DNA from: Aureococcus anophagefferens
Lineage: Eukaryota > Sar > Pelagophyceae > Pelagomonadales > Pelagomonadaceae
DNA length: 62,857 nucleotides
Assembly: GCF_000186865.1 (NCBI RefSeq)
Contig: NW_008705571.1
Span: 679,074 to 741,930, forward strand
Direction of reading: 5' to 3'
Shown: piece by piece, positions 40,992 through 51,700 of the stretch
How the letters are laid out: every line of letters starts with the position of its first letter
How positions within the stretch are numbered: the stretch's first letter is position 1
The notes under the pieces: model-generated
Told to the model about the DNA's origin: nothing
The model's input: only the letters and a program-made list of their open reading frames with translations
Databases searched by the model: none
Made by a program: the position numbers and the translations under genes

Positions 40992-42182
40992 ATGGACGCC
41001 GCCGTAATCAAGAAGCGACTCGAGTACGAGAAGGTGAAAGCGCGAATCAAGGAGCTCGAGGCTCTGAAGAACTGCGGGATCTGCGGCGCCGACAAGGCCA
41101 AGGCGTGCCAAGGTTGCGGCACGACGGCCTACTGTTCGACGGCCTGTCAACGCATCGACTGGCGCGACCGGGGCCACCGGAAGGCCTGCAAGAAGATCCA
41201 GGCCGAGCGGGCGGCAGAGGCGGCGCGGGCGGAGGCGGCGCGCGCGGAGGCGGCGCGCGCGGAGGCGGCGCTGGCAACGCCGACACCCCCGCCGGCGCCC
41301 CCGCCGGAGGTCTTCTACGGCCCCGCGCCGCGTTCGCACGCCGACGAGGTCCGCGCGCGCATCGCGGCGGAGCACGAGGCGGCGCGGGCGCGGCGCGAGG
41401 CGAACCCGGCGCCGAAGCCGCTATCGGCGCGATTCGGGTCGCGGTGCCCGATTTGTTTCGAGGACTGGGACGTGAACGCTGATTTCCATGGAGATTGGTC
41501 CTTATACGCCTGCTGCTGTCGAAAGATCTGCGATTCCTGTTCGGAGAAGACTGGGGAGGAGCCGTGTCCTTTTTGTCGGGCGCCGCATCCGAGTATTCCG
41601 GACTTTCTCACTCTGCTTCGCCGCCATGTGGAGAACGAGGTGCCGGAAGCGATTGCGTTTTTGGGGAACTTGTACCTCGAAGGCAAATACGGCCTCGTGC
41701 AATCTGCGAAGAAGGCAGCGAAGCTCTACAAACGCGCCGTGGAGCTCGGGGACGTGGATGCGACGAACCATCTTGGTTGGATGTATAAACACGGAAACGG
41801 CGTCAAACTCGACAAGAAGAAGGCGGAGCGGCTGTTTCGCATGGCCGCGGACCGGGGACACGCGCCGGCGCAGTTCAATCTGTGGGAGTTGCTTGAGAGC
41901 GACGACGAGGAAGAAGAAGGATTACCCTATCTCGAGCGCGCCGCCGCTCTCGAATTCACTCAGGCGGAGTCTGCTCTTGGAGTCGAACATCGATTTCTTG
42001 GACCCGTTGTGCAGCATGACCTCGGAAAAGCGAAGCACTGGCTCGCGCGCGCGGCCGCCAAGGGTGACGAGGTTGCGATCCGACTTCTCGAAAATATAGA
42101 CGACCAAGAACAATTCGACGAACGGGAGCAAGCCGCCGAGCGGGCCGCCGCCGAGCTCCTCCGCGAGCTCGACGGCGCTTAG
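40992..42182 (+). CDS. MYND zinc finger/RING-like/Sel1-repeat protein (paralogue 2)
   Basis: 396 residues, no intron. The layout is the same as in the gene at 20835: MYND finger (CGICGAD..CQGC...YCSTACQRIDWRDRGH), a linker with AARAEAARAEAARAEAA repeats, a RING-like Cys block (CPICFEDW...CCCRKICDSCSEK...CPFCRAP), then Sel1-like repeats (AAKLYKRAVELGDVDATNHL, AERLFRMAADRGHAPAQFNL, KAKHWLARAAAKGDEVAIRL) and a helical tail. Identity to paralogue 1 is highest in the MYND finger and linker. Both are lower in GC than their neighbours, suggesting a dispersed, expanded family with its own composition. Interaction adaptor by architecture. It converges on PNO1, 87 bp between stops. Confidence 0.87.
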   Translation: MDAAVIKKRLEYEKVKARIKELEALKNCGICGADKAKACQGCGTTAYCSTACQRIDWRDRGHRKACKKIQAERAAEAARAEAARAEAARAEAALATPTPPPAPPPEVFYGPAPRSHADEVRARIAAEHEAARARREANPAPKPLSARFGSRCPICFEDWDVNADFHGDWSLYACCCRKICDSCSEKTGEEPCPFCRAPHPSIPDFLTLLRRHVENEVPEAIAFLGNLYLEGKYGLVQSAKKAAKLYKRAVELGDVDATNHLGWMYKHGNGVKLDKKKAERLFRMAADRGHAPAQFNLWELLESDDEEEEGLPYLERAAALEFTQAESALGVEHRFLGPVVQHDLGKAKHWLARAAAKGDEVAIRLLENIDDQEQFDEREQAAERAAAELLRELDGA

Positions 42183-42269
42183 TTGTCGGGCTTGCCATTG
42201 ACCGACGTTTTTATGTAGTAATCTGCGAGGCCGCGCGTCTGCTCGAGGCTAAGACTACGCATCAGGGGT

Positions 42270-42932
42270 TTAGAGGCGCGCGTTGAGGCGCTTGGCCACC
42301 GTGCGCATGCGGTTGTAGACCTTGCCCGGCGGCGCGCCGATGATGAGGTCGCAGATCGCGTCCCGGGCGACCTTGATGTTCGCGGCGGAGCCGAGGATGT
42401 GGATGTGCGTGTTCGCGACGACGATGCGCGTGCGCGTCGCGTTCTCGATGGCGAAGCGCGTCTTGCCGTCGGCGCCGGCGACGCGGCCGACCGCGCGGCT
42501 CAGGTGGTCGCCGTGGAGGATCTTGACGTCCTTCACCTCGAAGGAGTCGACGAAGAGATCCTCGAGCCGCAGCAGGGCCAGCGCGTCCGCGACCTCGAAA
42601 CCCATGGCGAACGCGGAGACGAAGTCCGCCCCCTTCTGCGCGGCGCCGCCGTCCGTCGTCGTCTCGCACGACTTGATCTCGACGCAGCGCGACCGCGGGT
42701 TGAATCTGACCTGGAGCTTCAGCTGCTCCACGAGCGGCGTCACGATCAAGGGCCAGCTCTTGCGCAGCGGCGTGTAGCGGTGCGACGGGATCCGCACCTT
42801 GCGGTACTCGGGCTCGTCGTCGGCGGCCTGCTCCGCGGCCGTCAGCGCGTCGAACATCGGCACGCTCTCGTCCGCCGCCGTCTTCTCCTCCTTGACGGCG
42901 TCGCCCGCCTTGATGAGCTTGCGCTTGGGCAT
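42270..42932 (-). CDS. PNO1: RNA-binding KH protein PNO1 (Dim2), 40S ribosome assembly factor
   Basis: 220 residues from MPKRKLIKAGD; no intron. The sequence follows PNO1/Dim2 throughout: RIPSHRYTPLRKSWPLIVTP, QVRFNPRSRCVEIKSCE, GADFVSAFAMGFEVADALAL, ILHGDHLSRAVGRVAG, TRFAIENATRTRIVVANTHI and a C-terminal KVYNRMRTVAKRL. The degenerate first and canonical second KH domains are both present; length is close to the human and yeast proteins apart from a shorter N-terminal extension. It acts with Nob1 in nucleolar and cytoplasmic pre-40S maturation, binding the 3' end of 18S rRNA. Confidence 0.97.
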   Translation of the reverse strand: MPKRKLIKAGDAVKEEKTAADESVPMFDALTAAEQAADDEPEYRKVRIPSHRYTPLRKSWPLIVTPLVEQLKLQVRFNPRSRCVEIKSCETTTDGGAAQKGADFVSAFAMGFEVADALALLRLEDLFVDSFEVKDVKILHGDHLSRAVGRVAGADGKTRFAIENATRTRIVVANTHIHILGSAANIKVARDAICDLIIGAPPGKVYNRMRTVAKRLNARL

Positions 42933-43083
42933 GGCTATCTGCGCGCGTGTGTGTGCAGCGATTGACGGCCCGAACAAGCGCGTCGAGACGTCTATCGCTC
43001 AGCCGACGAGCTTCACGATGTGTGCAATGTGCATCACGTTGCACTACGACCGGCCTCCGTGTGCGTCGCTCGCTCCCAGTGGC

Positions 43084-45567
43084 TTAGTATGCGCGTCCCT
43101 GTCCGCGGTACTGGCGGCGCGCGTCTTGGAAGAAGCGCGCCTGAGCCGCGACGCGGTCGAGCCGCGACGCGCGACTCGACGCGCGCCTCCGCGGATTTCG
43201 CGGCGCGGCGCCCGGCGCGGCGTCGTAGGTCGCGCGCCGCTCCGAGTCGCCGAGGACCTTCTTCGCCTCGTTGACCTTCTTGAAGGCCTCCGCCGCGCCC
43301 TTCTCGCTGCACTTGTCCGGGTGCACGAGGATGGCCAGGTCGCGGTAGGCGACCTTCACGTCCCGGTCCGTCGCCTCGACCTCGATGCCGAGCACGTCGT
43401 AGTGGCTCCCGCTCTGGAGCACGCGGGCGATCATCTGCTTCGTCAGGCGTTTCACCGCGCCCGACTCCGGCGCGGGCGCGGGCGCGGGCGGCGCCGCGGG
43501 CGCGGGCGCGGGCGACGCCTTCTTCGCCTTCGCCGCTGGCGCCGGGCGCACGGGCGCCGGCGCGGGCGCGGGCGCCACCTTCGCCGCCTTCGCCGCTGGC
43601 GCGGGCGCGGGCGCGGGCGACGCCTTCGCCGCTGGCGCCGGCGCGGGCGCGGGCGACATCTTTGCCGCCTTCGCCGCCGGCGCGGGCGCGGGCGACGCCG
43701 CCTTCGCCGCGGGCGCGGGCGCGGGCGCCGCCTTTGCCGCCTTCGCCGCTGGCGCGGGCGCGGGCGCGGGCGACGCCGCCTTCGCCGCCGGTGCGGGCGC
43801 GGGCGACGCCTTCGCCGCCTTCGCCGCCTTCGCCGCCGGCGCGGGCGCGGGCGACGCCTTCGCCGCCTTCGCCACCGGCGCGGGCACGGGCGCGGGCGAC
43901 GCCGCCTTCGCCGCCGGTGCGGGCGCGGGCGACGCCTTCGCCGCCGGCGCGGGCGCCTCCGCCTTCGCCGCTGGCGCCGGCACCGGCTCCGCCGCCGGCG
44001 CCAGGCGCACGGGCGCCGCGCGGATCGCCGCGACCATGTCCGCCTTCTCGATGCAGCCGACGAGGCTCGCGCCGCGCGCCAGCGCCTCGGCCTTGAGCTC
44101 CTTGACGGAGCGCGCCTCGAGGCCGTCTCCAGCCGGCGCGTCCGCGGCGACTTCGCTTCCGTAGGTCTCCATCTCCAGCGCCGACACGGTGGGGCCGACG
44201 CCGTCGTAGCGGATGCTCAGAGACGCGGCGAGCGCTTTCACGTCGGCGGCCAGCGTGCCGACCTTGTCGACATCGATATCCGTGAGCAGACGGTCGACGC
44301 GCGCGCGCATGCTGACCGCCATCTTCGTGGAGGAGGCTCGCGTCGTCGTGGCTCGTCGCGGACGCGCCGCGGCGGACGGCTCCGCGAGCGTCTCGCTCCG
44401 CGGCCGCTCGGTCTCGGCCGTCTTGTCCTTCGAATCGGCGGCGGGCTTCCGCGGCTTGGACGCGCGGAGCGGCGGCGGCGGCGGCGGCTTCGATGCGCGC
44501 CGGGGCGGCTTGGACGCGCGAGGCGCGAGCGGCGGCGGCGGCGGCGGCGGCGGCTTCGAGGCGCGCCGGGGCGGCGGCGGCGGCGGCGGCGGCGGCTTCG
44601 AGGCGAGCGGCGGCGGCGGCGGCGGCGGCGGCTTCGAGGCGAGCGGCGGCGGCGGCGGCGGCGGCGCCTTCCAGACGGGCGCAGTCTTGGCGTCGACGGC
44701 GGGCGCGGCGCCCTCGACGACGTCCAGCGTCGGCGCGGGCGCGACGTCGACGACGGGCTCCGGGGCCTTGCTCGATGTCTGGACGAGCTTCAACTTCCTC
44801 GCTAAGATCGCGCCCAAGCCGCCGCGGGGCGCGACCGCCGCCGACGCCACCCGCATCGGGGCGACGGGCTCCGCGACCGCCGCGGACTCGACCCGGACCG
44901 GAGCCGGCGCGGCCCGCTCGACCCGCGGCGGCGCCACGGACGTCGAGAAGGCCACCGACGACGTCGCCACGGGCACGGGTTCCACCGGCCGCTCGTACCG
45001 CGCGGCGATGGACTCGTCGATGGACGTCGCGCGCTCCTGTAGCTCCCGCATCGCGCGCGCCGCGTAGTCACTGCGCCGCTGGTCCAGGTCCGAGAGGGTC
45101 GCCGCCGGCGGGACCGCGTAGGCGACGGACGCGGACGACACGGGCAGGTGCGGCATGGAGCCGAAGTTCCGCGCGGCGCCCTCGCGAGCGCTTTCGACAA
45201 TCGCCTTCCGCCGCCGCTCGCCGTCGGGCACGAAGCTGTCGACGTAGGCCGCGGCCTCGAGGCGGGCCTTGGCCGCGGCGTCGACGGGGAGCTCGTCGGC
45301 GCGGCGCCGGCGCCCCAGGCGCAAGGGTGCGGTCACGAAGCTGAAGAGGCGCGTGAGGCGTGCGCGTCGTAGCCCGCGGTGCTGACCTGCACGACGTAGC
45401 CCGCGGTGCTCGAAGGCGCCGCGTCCTGGAGCCAGGCCGTGTGGATGAGCTGCTCGTCGCAGCCCGAGCGCGTCGGCCGCGGAGGTGATGGTCGGCGGTT
45501 TGCTGGGCATGCGCGGGTTGTAGGCCGTCGCGCAGGTTGCAAGGGCGATGAGAAACTGTGTCGCCAT
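43084..45567 (-). CDS. J-domain (DnaJ-like) protein with Pro/Ala/Lys-rich repeats and SAP-like motif
   Basis: Up to 827 residues from MATQFLIALATCATAYN, a signal-like leader. The C-terminal J-domain has HYDVLGIEVEATDRDVKVAY and the HPD triad in ILVHPDKCSEKGAAE, so it should stimulate an Hsp70. Upstream are a SAP-like helix pair (SVKELKAEALARG..GCIEKADMVAAI), a tract of ~17 PAPAPAAKA units (43455-43990) and poly-Pro runs. Residues about 37-75 read poorly (Arg/His-rich), while another frame at 45335-45480 reads more like protein, so a small intron or frameshift near the N-terminus is likely and the N-terminal sequence is uncertain. A candidate introner intron lies at 43141-43218. Confidence 0.75.
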   Translation of the reverse strand: MATQFLIALATCATAYNPRMPSKPPTITSAADALGLRRAAHPHGLAPGRGAFEHRGLRRAGQHRGLRRARLTRLFSFVTAPLRLGRRRRADELPVDAAAKARLEAAAYVDSFVPDGERRRKAIVESAREGAARNFGSMPHLPVSSASVAYAVPPAATLSDLDQRRSDYAARAMRELQERATSIDESIAARYERPVEPVPVATSSVAFSTSVAPPRVERAAPAPVRVESAAVAEPVAPMRVASAAVAPRGGLGAILARKLKLVQTSSKAPEPVVDVAPAPTLDVVEGAAPAVDAKTAPVWKAPPPPPPPLASKPPPPPPPPLASKPPPPPPPPPRRASKPPPPPPPPLAPRASKPPRRASKPPPPPPLRASKPRKPAADSKDKTAETERPRSETLAEPSAAARPRRATTTRASSTKMAVSMRARVDRLLTDIDVDKVGTLAADVKALAASLSIRYDGVGPTVSALEMETYGSEVAADAPAGDGLEARSVKELKAEALARGASLVGCIEKADMVAAIRAAPVRLAPAAEPVPAPAAKAEAPAPAAKASPAPAPAAKAASPAPVPAPVAKAAKASPAPAPAAKAAKAAKASPAPAPAAKAASPAPAPAPAAKAAKAAPAPAPAAKAASPAPAPAAKAAKMSPAPAPAPAAKASPAPAPAPAAKAAKVAPAPAPAPVRPAPAAKAKKASPAPAPAAPPAPAPAPESGAVKRLTKQMIARVLQSGSHYDVLGIEVEATDRDVKVAYRDLAILVHPDKCSEKGAAEAFKKVNEAKKVLGDSERRATYDAAPGAAPRNPRRRASSRASRLDRVAAQARFFQDARRQYRGQGRAY
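43141..43218 (-). other. Candidate introner intron (78 bp), unconfirmed
   Basis: The acceptor GTCGCGGCTCAG before GCGCGCTT and the donor copy GCGCCGGG are both in phase 0. Removal would join TYDA to ARFFQDARRQYRG. The TSD is only 4/8 and the frame is open, so read-through is equally possible. Not counted among the 29. Confidence 0.35.
43455..43990 (-). repeat. Tandem PAPAPAAKA-type coding repeat
   Basis: Degenerate 24-36 bp units encode alternating Pro-Ala and Ala-Lys blocks. Composition resembles the flexible Pro/Ala linkers of lipoyl-type or secreted proteins. Confidence 0.9.
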
Positions 45568-45779
45568 CGTTTTCTAATTCTGGCGCGCGCGTTCAAGGCG
45601 ACGACGACGCTTTGTCCGCATTGGTTGGCGTCCTGCAACCGCCGCGGAAATTCGAACGCTTCAGCAGATGGCGTTGACGTCACCTTCGACTCGAGGGGTC
45701 CGAGGTGCCCCCTCAGCGCGCGCAAGCACGATGGGCTGCCCGCGCCAGCACCCACGAAGCAAACCACACCAAAGATAAA

Positions 45780-48700
45780 ATGGCAGCCGACGCATCCTCG
45801 AGCGCGGCGCTCGCCGCCGCCGCGCCGAAAGCGGACGACGCGTCGACGTCGACGAGCGCGACGAAGCGCAAGGCCTACAACGTGCTCAACCTCGTGCTCC
45901 ACGCGGGCCGCGACCTGCTCGTCATGGACACGAAGCTCATGGGCAAGGGCTCGAGCGACCCGCAGGTCAAGCTGGCCGTCGGCAGCGAGAAGTTCATGTC
46001 GACGTGCAAGAAGCAGAACCTGAACCCCGCGTGGGACGAGACGTTCCAGTTCGCGCTCATGGACGGGCCGGACGGCGAGACGCTCGAGGTCGAGGTCGAG
46101 GACTGGGACCTGCTGTCGAGCAACGACTTCATGGGCCGGTGCTACGTGCCGCTCCGGGACCTCGGCGCCGACCCGACGCGCGCGTGGTACGCGCTCGGCT
46201 CCGCGAAGCCCGGCGCGCCCGTCGACAAGCCGCGCGGCGAGGTCGAGCTCGAGCTGAGCCTCGGCTACAACCCGGACTTCGACTACTTTCCAGAAGAAGA
46301 CCGGCACCCGGGCATGGAGCCGAACCTGCTGCGCATCGGCGTCACGCGCGGCCGCCGCCTGCTGCCCATGGACGTGCAGGCGTCGAAGCTGCTCAAGGGC
46401 GCGACGACGTCGGACCCGCGCGCGACGATCTCCGTCGCGTGCAAGACGTTCAAGACAATCTGCGTGAAGAAGTCGCTGGACCCGAGCTGGCACGGCCGCT
46501 TCGAGGCGCACGTCGAGGGCGCGGGCCACGCGCTGTCCGTCGTCGTCGAGGACGTCGACGAGCTCAGCGCGGACGACTTCATGGGCGCGGTCGAGATCCC
46601 GCGGGCGTCGGGGTCGATTCGACGCGGGAAACACGAGAGGCGACGCGCGCTCCGAGAAAGATGATCGCTCGCCCAAAACTCGGGTGCTTCGACGCGGGAG
46701 ACACGAGAGGCAACGCGCGTTCCGAGAGAGATGATCGCTCATCCGAAACGCAGGCTCGAGCCCATGCGGGACAAGAAGCGGCACCGCGCCTGGTACGCGC
46801 TGACGAACAAGAGCGGCGCCAAGGACAAGGACCGGGGCGAGGTCGAGGTCGTCCTGCGCTGGGCCTTCGAGGAGGCGCTCGAGCGCTTCGTCGAGGAGGG
46901 CTTCGACGAGCACGGCGACGAGTGCCTCGCGGAGCCCAACGAGCTCTGCGTGGGCCTCGTCCCAGGGCCGGGCCGACAGAAGGGTGATTCGCGTCTGCCC
47001 GGAAGAGAGGATCCGAGAGATGATCGCTCGAGTGGAACGTATGATTCGTGGGGGATCCTACGTTTAGAGACGCGTTCAGGAACACATGACTTCCCACCCC
47101 TCAGGTCCAGGGCCGCGACCTGCTGCCCATGGACAGCACGCTCCTCGGCAAGGCGACGACGGCGGACCCCTTCGTCAAGGTGCGCCTCGCGGGCACGGCG
47201 GACCGGTTCCAGGTCTGCCGCCACGTGCCCAAGACGCTCCGGCCCTGGTGGAACGCGGAGTTCCGCGTGCCCCTGCCCCTGGCGGCGGCCATGGCCGACG
47301 GCGCGAGCCTCGAGCTCGTCGTCGAGGACTACGACATGCTGTCGAAGAACGACTTCATGGGCAAGGCGCTCATCCCGCTCGCGGGCCTCGAGGACAAGAA
47401 GACGCGGCGCGCGTGGTACGCGCTCGGCGACGAGCAGGGCCGACAAAGGGTGATTCGACGTCGCTTCGACTCGAGTGTTCCGCGCAAACCAGCCCGAGAG
47501 ATACGATACGAGAACGCTCCGAGATAGCCTTCGCGTTCTGTTTTTTCGCGCGGCTCGTCCGGGGGTTCTACCGCCGCGAGCGTATCACGGCGCGGGGGGT
47601 CCGGGAGCGGTCGCGTGAAGCGGCTCGCGCGAACTCCTCCGCTCGCGGCGGCGGAGCCCCCGGGCGGCCGCGCGAAAAAAACATCGTTCTCGCCCTCAGG
47701 CGACAAGGACGGCGTCGTCGCCGGCGACGACGACGGCGGCGGCACGACGCCGTCGAAGCTCGAGCGCACGAAGAGCGCGGGCAAGGGCGGCCTCATGTCG
47801 CGGCTCGTCGGCGTCTCGGCGTCCGCCGCCGTCGACCGCGGCGAGGTCGACGTCGTCCTCCGCTACGTGCGCAACAGCGCGCTCGACCACTTCGACGCGG
47901 AGAACGCGCACACGAACCCGGGCAAGCAGCCCAACGAGCTCCGCGTCGCGCTGACGATGGCGCGGGGCCTCGTCGGCGTCGACTCGCACCTCTTCGCCGT
48001 GCCGACGTCGGACCCGTTCGTGTCGCTCGCGTGCGGCTCCCTCAAGCGGAAGAGCCGCGTGAAGAAGTCGACGCTCGACCCGACGTGGAACCAGTACTTC
48101 TCCTTCAAGGTGCCGGGCGAGGACGAGCCCCCCTTCGACGAGCCGGGCGCGCCGTCGACGATCCCGGACCGCCTCGACCTCGTCGTCGAGGACTGGGACC
48201 GCTTCTCGTCGCCGGACTTCATGGGCCAGGTGGCCATCGACCTCGCGCCCCTGCGGGACCGCCGATTCCGCCGCGGCTGGTACCCGCTCCGGGGCAAGGA
48301 CGAAAACGGCGCGCCCGCGAAGCCCGCGCACGACGCGGCCGCCGACGACGGCGCGGCCGCGCGGCCCGACTCCAAGGACCTCAAGAAGCGCTGCCCGCGG
48401 GGCCAGGTCGAGGTCGCGCTCCAGTGGGTCTACACGCCGGCCTGCGACTTCTGCGGCGACGCGCCCGACGACGGGGACCGCGTCGGCCGCGCGCTCCGGG
48501 CCGCGGCGCCCGGCGCCGCGGCGCGGAAGCCGAACCTGCTCAGGGTCGCCATCCTCAGCGGCCAGGGCCTGCGGCCCATGGACCGGACGGGCCTCTTCGG
48601 CGGCGGCGGGTCCGCGGACCCCGTCGCGAAGCTCGCGTGCGCGGGCCAGACGGCGTCGACGGCGACGCGGGCCGCGACGCTCGCGCCCGAGTGGCACGAG

Positions 48701-51700
48701 ACGTTCGAGCTGCCCGTGGAGCCGGACCCGGGGAACCAGCAGCTCGCGCTCGTCCTCGTCGTCGAGGACGTCGACAAGCTCTCGCAGAACGACTTCATGG
48801 GCCAGTGCGCCCTCAAGCTCCGCCAGCTCGCGGACGGCGGCCGGCGCCGCGGCTGGCTCAAGCTCCTGGACCGCGACTTCGAGGCGGAGAACGACGGCGA
48901 GGCGCCGCGGGGCGAGGTCGAGGTCGTCGCCAAGTGGGAGTACGACGCGTCGCTGGACCACTTCCCCGACTTCGACCGGTGGCCGGACCGGCGGCCGAAC
49001 GCGCTCCGCGTCGCCGTCATCCAGGGCCGCGAGCTCACGCAGCCCAGGGGCGTCACGGGCAAGGGCGACCGCCTCCACAAGGACGCCCACGTGAGCGTGC
49101 GCGTCGCCGACCAGGTCGCCTTCACGCGGGCCGCGCAGGACTTCCCCCGCCCGGACCAGCCCTGGTGGAACGACGAGCTCAAGCTGCCCGTCGAGCGCCC
49201 GAACAAGGGCATGGAGGTCGAGGTCACGGTCTGGAGCGGCCGCAAGGCCGTCGCGACGCACGTCTCCAAGATCTGGAAGCACAGCGACAAGGCGCGGCGC
49301 CGCGAGTGGCTCGACCTCGAGCACAAGGGCAAGCCCGCGGGCGCGCTCGACGTCGTCGTGCGCTGGGAGTTCGACGCGATCTGCGACTTCGGGCTCCACG
49401 CGACGGACGCGGGCGCCGAGGACACGCAGGAGCCCAACGAGATCGGTGCGCGCCGGCGTCTCGGCGAATTTTTAGGACGAGGGAACCTTTCGTCGCCGTA
49501 GGCTTCGGCGCGGTCCAGGTCCGCGAGCGGCGGTCGAACATCTCGTCGGCGCCGCTCTTCCGCAAGGAGGACGGCGCGAGCTGGCGCGTGACGCTCAAGG
49601 CCGGCCCGCGGCTCACGGCGACGACGCACGCGCGGAAGCCCGCCGAGGGCGCCGCCTTCTTCTTCGGCGACACGAGCGTCTTCCCGCTGCCGCGCGACGG
49701 CGTCAAGAAGCTCGACGTCGTCGTCGAGCGCGTCCCCGCGCCGAGCGGCGCGCTCAAGAAGCCCGGGCGGCCCCAGGCCATCGCCTCCGGCACCGTCGAG
49801 CTCGACCTGGGCCACTACAAGCCCCGCGAGCGCAAGTTCGTGGCCCTCGAGCCGCCGCGGCGGTCGCGCGCGCTCTCGCGCGTCTCCGTGCGCCGGTCGA
49901 CGTTCCGCGGCGGCGCGGGCGGCGACGCGGACCTCGAGGTCGAGGTCGCCGCCTGGATCGGCTTCAACCCCGGGCGCACGGCGGCGCAGGGCCGCCTCGA
50001 GCGCGAGCTCGACGCGGCCCGGGACCGCGCGGTCGTCTTCGAGTGGTACTCGACGACCACGGGCCTCGGCGCCGTCGTGCTCCTCGAGGTGCCGCGGTCC
50101 CCGCTCCGCGCCCCGACGCTCTACGAGGGCGAGCGCGTCCGCGCCGAGGAGGCCCGGGCCGCCGCCGTCGGCGCCGCCGCGGGGCGCCGGCGCCGCGCGG
50201 CCGCGCCCGCGGGCCTCTTCCCCGTCGGCGCGACGCTCCGCAAGAGCCCCGTCATGCGCTTCGGCGGCACGAACGCCGTCGTCTCCTGCGACCTCCTCGG
50301 CCGCGCCGTCGCGCGCGTCGAGGCGGTGCTGTCGCCGAAGACGGTGCGCGTCGACCTCTTCTCGGACCCCGGCCGCTGGGCCGACGTCGACGCCGCGCCG
50401 CGAGCGCCGCCGCCCGCGCCGGCTCCGGCGCCGGCGCCGCGCATGGGCCGCGAGGCCGCGGCGCTCGCGGCGCTCTCGGACGCGGAGCTGCGGACCGCGG
50501 CGACGCGGCCGCGCGTCATCGAGTGCGCGCTCCTCGAGCTCCTCGCGACGCCCGCGCCGGACGGCGCGGCGGCCTGGACGCTGAGCGGCGCCAACGCGAT
50601 CCTCGGCGTGAGCCAGCGGGCGTTGCTCGAGCACCACGCGCAGCACGGCGACAAGTGGCCGTCCTTGGGAACGCTGGCGCGCTGCCACGGCGGCGCGCAG
50701 AGCCGGTTCAGCGACATCTCCGGCGGCTCGTCCTTCGCGTCCTTCGCGCGCGACCTCGACGGCGTCGCCGTCGACGGCAAGTGGAGCGACGCCGTGATTC
50801 GGCCCGACGTTAGCGACCGCCGTTTATGCTTGGCGCGCGCGGGCGCCGACGCGCCCCCTTCTGCAGGTTCTCGCCGCGGGCGACGCCGTCTCCTTCAAGC
50901 TCCCGGACCGCTCCGTCCAGGTCGGCACCATCTCCCGCGTCCACAAGGACGGCAACGGCGCCGGCGGCAAGAAGCGGCGCCGGCCCCTGCCCGTGCGCGG
51001 CGGCGAGTGGCACGAGCGCTACGTCGTCCGCCGCGACGACGGCACCGTCGAGATCCTCGCCCGCGCCCGCGTCCCGCGACCGTACTTTGAAGAGTCGTCG
51101 TGCTTCGTATAGGTCTGCGCGCGCCTCGACCGCCTCCGGCCGGACACGCAGCGCCTCCGGCGCCGCGCGCTGCTCGAGGAGCTCGCGCGCGTCGCGCGGC
51201 TCGGCAAGCACCCGCAGCTCGTGACGCCGTCGCTCGTCTTCCTCAACGGCGCGCGCCGGCGTCCCGCGAGAGATTTCAGCCGGGTGAAAATTCGTCATCG
51301 TCGTGCTCCGCAGGCACGCGCGCGCCCTTCTTCTTCCTCCCGGCGGCCCAGCGCCAGTCGCTGGCCCACTTCGCGCGCGGGGGCCGCGGCGCGCTCTACC
51401 TGGGCCGCGACGCGGACGGCAACGTCGACGAGGCCGCCGCGGAGGCCGTCAAGCCCGCGGCCGCGCGGCTCCTCGAGGTCCTGCGGCAGGTCGCGGCGGG
51501 GCTCGCGCACTGCCACGCGCGCGACCTCGTCCACGGGTCGCTCTCCCACGACAGCGTCGTCGTCGCGGAGCCGGGCTTCAACGTCCAGCTCACGAGCTTC
51601 GAGCTGGCCGCGGACCTCGCGAGGCCGCTGCCGACGATGGAGCCCGTCGCGCGAATCCGGGGCTACGTCCACGCCTACCGGTCGCCGGAGGTCAAGTCCG

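Noticed and set aside
43141..43218. Thirtieth introner intron in the J-domain gene
   Set aside because: In phase and with a plausible acceptor, but the TSD is only 4/8 and the frame is open; listed as a candidate only.
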